Positions 33,535 through 39,852 of a DNA stretch of 59,571 nt are shown piece by piece; within the stretch, counting starts at the first letter, position 1; each line of letters begins with the position of its first letter. The position numbers and the translations under genes were made by a program. Source of the stretch: a virus; the IMG/VR virus record IMGVR_UViG_3300009108_000010, positions 1 through 59,571 of that record. One strand, written 5' to 3'. The notes beneath the pieces are model-generated. The model saw only the letters and a list, made by a program, of their open reading frames with translations, was not told the DNA's origin and did no database searches.

Positions 33535-33744
33535 TTATTTTTTACCATTTTTGTTACCAATATGGTAATATTCATCTCTTAATATTTTTATTCCTATAAA
33601 CATCATAATACCTATTGCAAATTCAGTAGCAAATATAAAAAACATAAATAAATCAATAGGATATTTAAAATACATAAGAAGTATTACACTTGTTATTGAA
33701 TGAAACAAAGCAAATACTCCAACAACTTTCATAAATGTTATCAT
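33535..33744 (-). CDS. Two-helix membrane protein, 69 aa
   Basis: Two hydrophobic helices are visible (VVGVFALFHSITSVILLMYF and FMFFIFATEFAIGIMMFIGI), with a basic C-terminus (HIGNKNGKK). It could modify the host membrane early in infection. No family is recognised. Confidence 0.65.
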   Translation of the reverse strand: MITFMKVVGVFALFHSITSVILLMYFKYPIDLFMFFIFATEFAIGIMMFIGIKILRDEYYHIGNKNGKK

Positions 33745-33747
33745 TCT

Positions 33748-33888
33748 TCATTCTCCTGTTTGTAAACTATTATAAATTCTACTCCATAACTCATGGAAAT
33801 TATTTAAGTCATCATAAGGAATTTCATCTTTGTACTTCTCACAAAAAGCTAATAACTTATTACTCATTTCGTATAAATCTTCATTCAT
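33748..33888 (-). CDS. Small hypothetical protein, 46 aa
   Basis: AAGGA lies 7 bp before the ATG at 33888. The product starts MNEDLYEMSNKLLAFCEKYK and is helical with aromatic residues (FHELWSRIY). The function is unknown. Confidence 0.55.
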   Translation of the reverse strand: MNEDLYEMSNKLLAFCEKYKDEIPYDDLNNFHELWSRIYNSLQTGE

Positions 33889-33889
33889 A

Positions 33890-34183
33890 TTAATATCCTT
33901 TTACTTCTATGTTCATGTCATGCTCCCATTTATTTTTAGTTATTATAAAACCTATTCTATTAACCCAATGGTAGCCACTTGTTACATACCAGACACAATC
34001 TTGTTCTCCTATTGTCCATATGTATCTTTCACCTTCTGGTTTCTTCATAGTTTCTATAAACTCTTTATCATCTACCCATACATTTTCATGGATAGGTATA
34101 TACTTGTTCAGAAATGTTTTACTATAAATAGTTTTCCATTTATCTCTGAACTCTGTTAATTTATATCCTCTGCTAATAATCAT
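33890..34183 (-). CDS. Hypothetical protein, 97 aa
   Basis: The ATG at 34183 has GAGGAG 7 bp upstream; two earlier in-frame ATGs (34189, 34198) are less well placed. The product is Trp/Tyr-rich (GERYIWTIGEQDCVWYVTSG) and basic, and looks like a small folded domain. No family is recognised. Confidence 0.6.
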   Translation of the reverse strand: MIISRGYKLTEFRDKWKTIYSKTFLNKYIPIHENVWVDDKEFIETMKKPEGERYIWTIGEQDCVWYVTSGYHWVNRIGFIITKNKWEHDMNIEVKGY

Positions 34184-34310
34184 CTTCATTCTCCTCATCT
34201 TCTTCTATGCCTAGTAGTTCTCTAACTTCTTCACAAGTTAGATTATACCTAGACCCTAGACAAGCAATGTCCATGCCTAGTGCATAGTCTTTATATAGTT
34301 CATGTTTCAT
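34173..34310 (-). CDS. Small acidic protein, 45 aa
   Basis: GGAG lies 9 bp before the ATG at 34310, which overlaps the end of the upstream gene. The product starts MKHELYKDYALGMDIACLGS and ends in an acidic tail. Its 3' end overlaps the next gene by 11 bp. Confidence 0.55.
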   Translation of the reverse strand: MKHELYKDYALGMDIACLGSRYNLTCEEVRELLGIEEDEENEDDY

Positions 34311-34516
34311 CTTAACATACTCCATTTTTCATTCCAAAATTCCTCTAGTTCTTCTTCCACTTCATGTGTAGGAATATTAGGATTTGGGTGTGGTTTTCTT
34401 TGTGTCACTTCACTTGCAAATTCTGCGAAGTGTTTATGACCCTCATCAAATATCTTACCTACTGCAAGATACCATGTGTTTTCTTCGTCTAGTATTTGGT
34501 CTGATAATCTACTCAT
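34307..34516 (-). CDS. Hypothetical protein, 69 aa
   Basis: The product starts MSRLSDQILDEENTWYLAVG, has a Pro-rich centre (KPHPNPNIPTHE) and an acidic helix before the C-terminus (VEEELEEFWNEKW). It is part of the early small-gene cluster. The function is unknown. Confidence 0.55.
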   Translation of the reverse strand: MSRLSDQILDEENTWYLAVGKIFDEGHKHFAEFASEVTQRKPHPNPNIPTHEVEEELEEFWNEKWSMLR

Positions 34517-34633
34517 TCATACTTTCTCCTCTATTCTATATCCTAGATTAATTAGTAACTGCAATATCTCTAACAGTTTTCCTTTAGCTACTAATTCATT
34601 GTCTTCATTGTATATTTTATATTCTTTAGTCAT
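34517..34633 (-). CDS. Small hypothetical protein, 38 aa
   Basis: GAGGAG lies 7 bp before the ATG at 34633, a very good Shine-Dalgarno. The product starts MTKEYKIYNEDNELVAKGKL and is a short charged helix-forming peptide. It is the first gene behind the promoter at 34686-34714. Confidence 0.55.
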   Translation of the reverse strand: MTKEYKIYNEDNELVAKGKLLEILQLLINLGYRIEEKV

Positions 34634-34685
34634 TTTTATTCTCCTCTAAATTTTCTAATTATTTTTCCTTTATATGCTAGTTTTT

Positions 34686-34714
34686 AAAATACAGGAACTA
34701 GCAAAACCTGTCAA
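34686..34714 (-). promoter_or_regulatory. Sigma70-like promoter, early operon
   Basis: On the minus strand TTGACA and TATTTT are separated by 17 bp, in the gap between the first leftward gene and the small-gene cluster. It probably starts the main leftward early transcript. Confidence 0.65.
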
Positions 34715-34722
34715 GTATTATT

Positions 34723-34920
34723 TTAACCTTCAAAGTTTAGTCTATCTAAACTCCAAAATGTTTTAGGTTTGTATACATATAGAGCTAAACTTCCAAAGTA
34801 TATAGAACATAGCGTATCTTTACCTTTACCTTTAATACCATACCATGTTTCACATTTACCTCTAGTAAACATTCTATTTGGTCTTGGTCTGTACTTTATA
34901 TTTTTAAATAATGTTTTCAT
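34723..34920 (-). CDS. Small basic protein, 65 aa, first leftward gene
   Basis: AAGGA lies 9 bp before the ATG. The product is rich in Lys and Arg (FKNIKYRPRPNRMFTRGKCE) with aromatic residues (ETWYGIKGKGKDTLCSIYFG). As the gene next to the divergent control region it is a candidate regulator, but no DNA-binding fold is recognisable. Confidence 0.55.
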   Translation of the reverse strand: MKTLFKNIKYRPRPNRMFTRGKCETWYGIKGKGKDTLCSIYFGSLALYVYKPKTFWSLDRLNFEG

Positions 34921-34954
34921 TATTTGTTTTCCTTATTTTTGTTTAATATGATTT

Positions 34955-34982
34955 ACCATAGCACAGCTAGATATAATTTCAA
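34955..34982 (-). promoter_or_regulatory. Leftward promoter of the divergent control region
   Basis: On the minus strand TTGAAA and TATGGT are separated by 16 bp. The -35 end overlaps the outer half-site of the ATAGG/CCTAT array, so a protein bound there would be able to compete with RNA polymerase. Confidence 0.5.
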
Positions 34983-35067
34983 CCTATATGTTACATAGGA
35001 AATTCCTATATCATACATTATTATATATCTTTTTAGTTATAGGTTTTTCCTATCTCAAGTATAGGTT
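34981..35067. promoter_or_regulatory. Mirror-symmetric operator array of ATAGG/CCTAT half-sites
   Basis: Six half-sites occur at 34983, 34995, 35005, 35039, 35049 and 35061. The order is CCTAT, 7 bp, ATAGG, 5 bp, CCTAT, 29 bp, ATAGG, 5 bp, CCTAT, 7 bp, ATAGG, so spacings and orientations are perfectly mirrored around 35024. The outer ends extend to AACCTATA and TATAGGTT. The two ATAGG-N5-CCTAT dyads are 44 bp apart, close to four helical turns. It lies between the divergent leftward and rightward operons. A dimeric regulator binding cooperatively is inferred. Confidence 0.6.
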
Positions 35068-35085
35068 GTAATTATAATTAATTAG

Positions 35086-35091
35086 TATACT
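35086..35091 (+). promoter_or_regulatory. Possible -10 box of the rightward promoter
   Basis: TATACT is the best -10 candidate between the operator array and the first rightward gene. The matching -35 is poor (TTGTAA is only 14 bp upstream), so the promoter may need an activator bound at the array. Confidence 0.3.
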
Positions 35092-35127
35092 CTATATATA
35101 GTTTTTAATTTATAAAGGTTTAAAAAA

Positions 35128-35259
35128 ATGCAAAAAGAAAAACAATTAAATAAAATATTGAATAAAACTATGCAATTATTTTTAAATAAAAAAATTACAT
35201 ATAAACAAATGCAAGAATTAAATTTATTATATGCATTTAAAATTTTAATAAGGAATTAA
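35128..35259 (+). CDS. Small Lys/Gln-rich protein, 43 aa, first rightward gene
   Basis: The ATG at 35128 is preceded by AAAGG at about 9 bp, and the frame ends 4 bp before the next gene. The product starts MQKEKQLNKILNKTMQLFLN and is an almost pure basic helix. Its place directly beside the operator array makes it a regulator candidate, but nothing specific is recognised. Confidence 0.55.
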   Translation: MQKEKQLNKILNKTMQLFLNKKITYKQMQELNLLYAFKILIRN

Positions 35260-35263
35260 AAAA

Positions 35264-36121
35264 ATGAAATTTGATAAAACAAAAATAATATATAATATAG
35301 ATAATTTAGAAAATTTATTATTTGATAGTAAAAAGGAAACATCAAAAGAAATAGCTACCAGAATAAAGCATAAAATATTTACTGATAAAAAAATATATAA
35401 TGCTTTCTGTAAATTCCCTAATTCTCTTTTATCTATTGAAAAAGATTTAAAGACAAGTAAAAACTCTAAAAATGGATATATTACAGGGATACAATATTTA
35501 TATAATTTAAAGCAATTTTGTACACATGCAAAAATTGCTAATTGTTTTAAAACTTGTATTTTGCATACTGGCAATGCTATTATATTTGAAAATATAAATA
35601 TATATAGATTAATAAAAGCATTATTTAAAATACAATATCCAAAAGAATATTTAAAACTATTAAAAAAAGATACTGAAAAACTTTTAAGAATAGCTAATAA
35701 AAAGAATTTAAAACCTTGTATTAGATTAAATGGTACAAGTGACATTGAATTTGAAAAAGACTCTAACATATTTAATTATATAAAATATTATACTATACAA
35801 CATAATATTAAATATTATGACTATACCAAAAAACCATTAAGAAATACCAAAGGTTTTATTGACTTAACATTTTCCTATAGCAATGAAAGTAAATATAAAA
35901 AATATGTTGATATAGCATTAAGTAAAAAAATGAGAATAGCTATTGTAATACATGAAAAAGTTATAGATAAATATGTAAAGCAAGGTTTTTTATATAGTAA
36001 TATGATTTCAGGTGATAGTAACGACTTAACATTTTTAAAACCTGAGAATAGTACATTATATTTAAAAGCAAAAGGTTTTTTACCTAGCTTTAAAGATAAT
36101 AATTTTATGTTAGTTGAATAA
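35264..36121 (+). CDS. DUF7227/gp88-like conserved phage protein, 285 aa
   Basis: The protein has motifs I recognise from a phage and plasmid family of unknown function (I believe DUF7227, related to gp88): a Cys block CFKTCILHTGNAIIFEN, then KPCIRLNGTSDIEFE, then KYYDYTKKP, then DLTFSYS, RIAIVIHEKV and a C-terminal LYLKAKGF. The clustered Cys may bind metal. It is the main gene of the short rightward operon facing the early genes. AGGA lies about 8 bp upstream. The gene is extremely AT-rich. Confidence 0.65.
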   Translation: MKFDKTKIIYNIDNLENLLFDSKKETSKEIATRIKHKIFTDKKIYNAFCKFPNSLLSIEKDLKTSKNSKNGYITGIQYLYNLKQFCTHAKIANCFKTCILHTGNAIIFENINIYRLIKALFKIQYPKEYLKLLKKDTEKLLRIANKKNLKPCIRLNGTSDIEFEKDSNIFNYIKYYTIQHNIKYYDYTKKPLRNTKGFIDLTFSYSNESKYKKYVDIALSKKMRIAIVIHEKVIDKYVKQGFLYSNMISGDSNDLTFLKPENSTLYLKAKGFLPSFKDNNFMLVE

Positions 36122-36126
36122 ATAAC

Positions 36127-36155
36127 TTGCATTAATATTTTTTTATCTATATATA
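36127..36155 (+). promoter_or_regulatory. Sigma70-like promoter, rightward
   Basis: TTGCAT and TATATA are separated by 17 bp, just after the DUF7227-like gene and before the 65-aa gene. The -35 form TTGCAY recurs in the two promoters at 38587 and 43305. Confidence 0.55.
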
Positions 36156-36190
36156 GATTATTAATATTAATTAAAGAAGGAAAAATAACA

Positions 36191-36388
36191 ATGAATAATG
36201 AAATAACAAATTATATAGATAATTATAAAAATAAAGCTTTTAAAACTGGCTCTTACTTTCCAGACAATAAAAGATATATAAGCAATGGCTTTCATTCTGA
36301 GACTATTATAAATGAAATAGTTGAAAAGTTTGGTTTGTCATATGAATTTACAAAGGAATTAGTACATGAATATTTATTAAAAAAATAA
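36191..36388 (+). CDS. Small hypothetical protein, 65 aa
   Basis: GAAGGA lies about 9 bp before the ATG. The product starts MNNEITNYIDNYKNKAFKTG and ends with a helical segment (VEKFGLSYEFTKELVHEYLL). It is the last gene before a strong terminator. The function is unknown. Confidence 0.6.
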   Translation: MNNEITNYIDNYKNKAFKTGSYFPDNKRYISNGFHSETIINEIVEKFGLSYEFTKELVHEYLLKK

Positions 36389-36407
36389 ACTTTTAAACCT
36401 TACAAAT

Positions 36408-36446
36408 AAAAAGAGTTATTGATTGATTTTAATAACTCTTTTTTTA
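36408..36446 (+). terminator. Strong intrinsic terminator
   Basis: AAAGAGTTATT (36410-36420) pairs perfectly with AATAACTCTTT (36431-36441) over a 10-base loop, followed by a T run. It closes the rightward operon 35128-36388. Confidence 0.9.
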
Positions 36447-37064
36447 TATATAATATAGTGTTTAATGGTTCATAAATAGCCATGCACTAGCCATAAATAC
36501 ATTTAATATACTAACATACTACAAACTAAAGAAAGCTTTGTATAAGCTTATTTAATGCTTTTAAATAGATTTTAATAATCAATATAATAATCAATAGAAT
36601 AAATAATAATAATGACTGGTTATTATTAGATTGTAGTCACTACCTTGCTTTATATAGGTTTATAGATTGATTTAATACATAATACACTTCTTCTTGATGA
36701 TAATTTATGAAGTAATAACCAATATAAAAAGAATTACATAGATTATATTAAATTTTAAAAGATTCTTTTTAATAAGGTATTGATTGAGAATGATTTGCAT
36801 TATTATAAAAGGAATTGCACCACCCCACCCCAAAAAACGCATGCGTGTATTATATATATATATGATACCCCCATATATTTACCTAAAAACTAGGGTCTAT
36901 AACTAAAAATAAAAAAAAGACTTGACATTAAGTGGGGAGTAGTGTATAATTATATATAATATATAAAGATTTAAAAACCACAAGTACATTATACTTTGTT
37001 TTTCATTTTTGTTTTTTGTTTTTCCTTATAAAAAATATAATAACATACAACAAGGATTATAACA
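36447..37064 (+). other. Gene-free region of about 0.6 kb before the late operon
   Basis: No credible reading frame is seen on either strand. It holds AT-rich sequence with an inverted pair TGGTTATTA (36617-36625) and TAATAACCA (36713-36721), a C-rich run CCACCCCACCCC near 36820, a perfect palindrome ACGCATGCGT (36837-36846), an alternating TA run, and the promoter at 36922-36950 followed by a 5' leader of about 110 bases. Such a place is a candidate for a replication origin or packaging site, but nothing proves it. Confidence 0.5.
36922..36950 (+). promoter_or_regulatory. Consensus sigma70 promoter of the late operon
   Basis: TTGACA and TATAAT are both perfect and separated by 17 bp. It is the best promoter in the window and reads into the large terminase gene after an untranslated leader of about 110 bases. 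Confidence 0.88.
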
Positions 37065-38606
37065 TTGGAAACTATAGAGAACTCTATAGACATATCACCT
37101 CTTTTAACTCTTAATAATCTCTTAAATATTAAGGTTAAACAGGAATCTAAAGCAGATTTCCTAACATTTGTTCGCCAAATGGCTCCAAAGCTTGTTTCTG
37201 ATTGGAAGATGGGTAGACATATAGAGGTTATTAGTGAAAAATTACGACAATTAGAAGCTGGAGAGATAAAAAGACTCATGGTTTTTCTACCACCCAGGTC
37301 TTCTAAGTCTGTAATCTGTTCTAAATTGTTTCCTGCATGGTATATTGGAAGGAATCCAGAACATGAGATACTTACTGTTTCCCATAGTGACCAGCTTTCA
37401 AGTGATTTTGGTCGTTCTGTCAGAGATTTGGTCAATGAAGAAGATTTTCAGAATGTTTTCAAAGGAGTGTCCTTACGTACAGATGTACGAGCAGCAGGTA
37501 AATGGAAGACAAATGTGGGAGGAACCTACTATGCTGCTGGAGTACGATCCCAGATTGCAGGAAGAGGTGCACACATTGCGATCCTTGATGATGTCATGTC
37601 AGAAGAGGATTCATACTCTGAAGCAGGCAGAAGATACGTTAAGGAATGGTATCCAGCAGGACTAAGAACACGTATTATGCCCAATGGTTCCATATTAATA
37701 ATAAATACAAGGTATCATTATGATGATCTTTGTGGATGGTTACTAAAACAACAAGAAAATGTAGGAGATTATGCTGTAACTCCTTGGGATGTAGTAAGAA
37801 TACCAGCATGGCTTGACGAAAATGCAGCAGAATTACTTAATTTACCTATAGGTTCTAGTTATTTTCCAGAATGGAAGCCAGAAGAAGTATTAAAAGTAGA
37901 TGAATCAGAAATAAAAGCATCAAATGGTGCACGATATTGGAATGCATTGTATATGCAGGACCCAACTCCTGATGAAGGTGGTTTAATTAAAAAGAAATGG
38001 ATACGTTGGTGGGAATATGATGAACCACCTCCATGTGATTTTATAATACAAACATATGATACAGCATTTTCTACTAAGACAACAGCAGATTATAGTGTCA
38101 TACAAACATGGGGTATATTCTCCATGTATGATCAGGATGAAGATGGGTATGAAAATTATCAATCCAATTTACTTTTATTAGGAAATATAAAAGGTAGATT
38201 TGAATATCCAGAATTAAGACGTATGGCTCAATTATTGTACCATGAACATAAACCTGATGTTTGTATGATAGAAAAGAAAGCATCAGGACAATCATTAATA
38301 CAAGATATGCGTAGATCTGGTGTACCTGTATTAGAATATTTACCTGATAAAGATAAAGTATCCAGAGTTTATGCAGCATCTCCTATGATGGAATCAGGTC
38401 GTGTATGGATACCAAAAAATAAGAAGTGGTCAGAAGATTTACTGGAAGAAATGTTAAGGTTTCCCAATGCTGCACATGATGATCAGGTAGATGCTATGAC
38501 CATGGCAATACATTATATGAAAGAGTCTTGGCACCTATCACATCCAGAAGATCCTGATTGGGAAGATGAACCTAGAAAGAAAAAGGTTGCATACTGGCGA
38601 ACTTAG
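37065..38606 (+). CDS. terL: Terminase large subunit, 513 aa
   Basis: The ATPase domain has a Walker A-like VFLPPRSSKS (PPRSSKS form) and Walker B AILDDVMSEED. The nuclease domain has acidic residues in QTYDTAFSTKTTADYS, CMIEKKASG and AHDDQVDAMT. The protein drives DNA into the prohead and cuts it. Translation starts at TTG with AAGGA 8 bp upstream; there is no better ATG near. The small subunit lies far away on the other strand. Confidence 0.93.
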   Translation: METIENSIDISPLLTLNNLLNIKVKQESKADFLTFVRQMAPKLVSDWKMGRHIEVISEKLRQLEAGEIKRLMVFLPPRSSKSVICSKLFPAWYIGRNPEHEILTVSHSDQLSSDFGRSVRDLVNEEDFQNVFKGVSLRTDVRAAGKWKTNVGGTYYAAGVRSQIAGRGAHIAILDDVMSEEDSYSEAGRRYVKEWYPAGLRTRIMPNGSILIINTRYHYDDLCGWLLKQQENVGDYAVTPWDVVRIPAWLDENAAELLNLPIGSSYFPEWKPEEVLKVDESEIKASNGARYWNALYMQDPTPDEGGLIKKKWIRWWEYDEPPPCDFIIQTYDTAFSTKTTADYSVIQTWGIFSMYDQDEDGYENYQSNLLLLGNIKGRFEYPELRRMAQLLYHEHKPDVCMIEKKASGQSLIQDMRRSGVPVLEYLPDKDKVSRVYAASPMMESGRVWIPKNKKWSEDLLEEMLRFPNAAHDDQVDAMTMAIHYMKESWHLSHPEDPDWEDEPRKKKVAYWRT

Positions 38607-38615
38607 TGGTATAAT
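38587..38615 (+). promoter_or_regulatory. Sigma70-like promoter before the 402-aa gene and portal
   Basis: TTGCAT and a perfect TATAAT are separated by 17 bp, overlapping the end of terL. Transcription from here would cover the ADP-ribosyltransferase-like gene, portal and following genes. Confidence 0.65.
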
Positions 38616-38643
38616 AGATAGTATATAGGGGAAATTCAATATA

Positions 38644-39852
38644 ATGGCTGATGGTTTACGTTCACTTAAATATGGTATTGGTGATCAAACAACTTCAAAT
38701 CTTACAAAACAGGATTTGAAGAACATGGGATTACTTTCAGCACAAATGCTTCCTATGTCTGATATAGCAAGAGAAACTGGACTATCAAGTATAGAACCTA
38801 CTATCTATCAGGATCTAAAAAATAAAAGATACATGGATGCATTATTAAAAGGTATTAGTACTGCAGGAGATGTTGGTACAGGTACAGGAGCTGTAATGAT
38901 GGCTACAGGAGCTGGTGCACCCATAGGAGCAGCAGTAATAGGTGCAAGTCAATTAGCTAAGTTAGCTGCTAAAATGGCTAGTAAAACTAAAGTACCAGAA
39001 ATAGCAAAAGATTTAAATACTACAGAAGCAATAACTGGATATATTATTGATCCTGCTAAACTTTCTCGAAATCAATTAATAGCTAAAATAGAAAATAATA
39101 AAGAAATAAAAACTAAAACAACTAACTATTTAGATGAACAAGGATATGGTGATACTATTCCAGTTTATAGAATTATTTCTGTACAAGATAAAACAGCAGG
39201 ACTTCCAGGAAGACAAAAAGTAATAGAAAAAGCAGAAATAGGAAAAGAAAGTTTAATATCAGGATCACTTACTCCAGAAGCTAATTTAAAAACTATAAAA
39301 TTTTTTCAAGATAAAGGAGCTACGCAACAACAAATAGTTCGTTATGATGTTCCTAGAAATAAGATTAAACTAACTATGGGTAGTATTAAAGATGATATTA
39401 AACAAAATGTTAATAAAAAATTAAAACAAAAAGGTTTTGGTCAAGAAAAAATATCTGGTGTTGAAACTATAACTAATCCAAGTAAATCAGCAAAAAATCT
39501 TATTGATATGCAAGAAGAAATTATTGCTGATGTTTCTGGATTAAAACAAACTGTTTTAGGAAGTCCACAAGATTTAGTACCTATTGATGTTAATAGAATA
39601 TTAAGTGGTGAAATAAAAACTTTTAAAGATTTTAAAAAGAATCTTCCTTCCAGTTTTAGTTATGCATCACTAGAAGATTTGGACAAATTATTTAATAAAA
39701 AAATATCTTTAGATGAATTTCGTAAAATTGAAAATGCTAAAACAAAAGAAGCTTTTGATAAAATTGTAGATTTTTATGGTATTAAAATAAAGAAAAACCA
39801 AGGGGGTATGATCATGCGTGATCCATATAAGAGAGAAGCGAGGTTTATATAA
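38644..39852 (+). CDS. Virion-operon protein with ADP-ribosyltransferase-like region, 402 aa
   Basis: Residues 1-120 are Ala/Gly-rich and partly hydrophobic (GTGAVMMATGAGAPIGAAVI). Residues 170-300 resemble an ART fold: VYRIIS with Arg176, a SLISGSLTPEANLKTIKFF stretch like the STS strand and its helix, IVRYDVPRNKI, and QEEIIADVSGL at 290-300 like the Q/E-x-E motif. A C-terminal QGGMIMRD motif matches the Gly-Gly motifs in other virion genes. ADP-ribosylation of host targets, as by T4 Alt, is a hypothesis. It overlaps portal by one base (TAATG). Confidence 0.45.
   Translation: MADGLRSLKYGIGDQTTSNLTKQDLKNMGLLSAQMLPMSDIARETGLSSIEPTIYQDLKNKRYMDALLKGISTAGDVGTGTGAVMMATGAGAPIGAAVIGASQLAKLAAKMASKTKVPEIAKDLNTTEAITGYIIDPAKLSRNQLIAKIENNKEIKTKTTNYLDEQGYGDTIPVYRIISVQDKTAGLPGRQKVIEKAEIGKESLISGSLTPEANLKTIKFFQDKGATQQQIVRYDVPRNKIKLTMGSIKDDIKQNVNKKLKQKGFGQEKISGVETITNPSKSAKNLIDMQEEIIADVSGLKQTVLGSPQDLVPIDVNRILSGEIKTFKDFKKNLPSSFSYASLEDLDKLFNKKISLDEFRKIENAKTKEAFDKIVDFYGIKIKKNQGGMIMRDPYKREARFI

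Noticed and set aside
35245-35769. Long minus-strand frame opposite the DUF7227-like gene
   Set aside because: The plus-strand gene has recognisable family motifs and a ribosome binding site; the opposite frame is Phe/Leu/Ile-rich as expected from complementing AT-rich codons.
36837-36846. ACGCATGCGT palindrome as a cohesive-end site
   Set aside because: A single 10-bp palindrome is not enough; no read-end evidence is available and similar short palindromes arise by chance.
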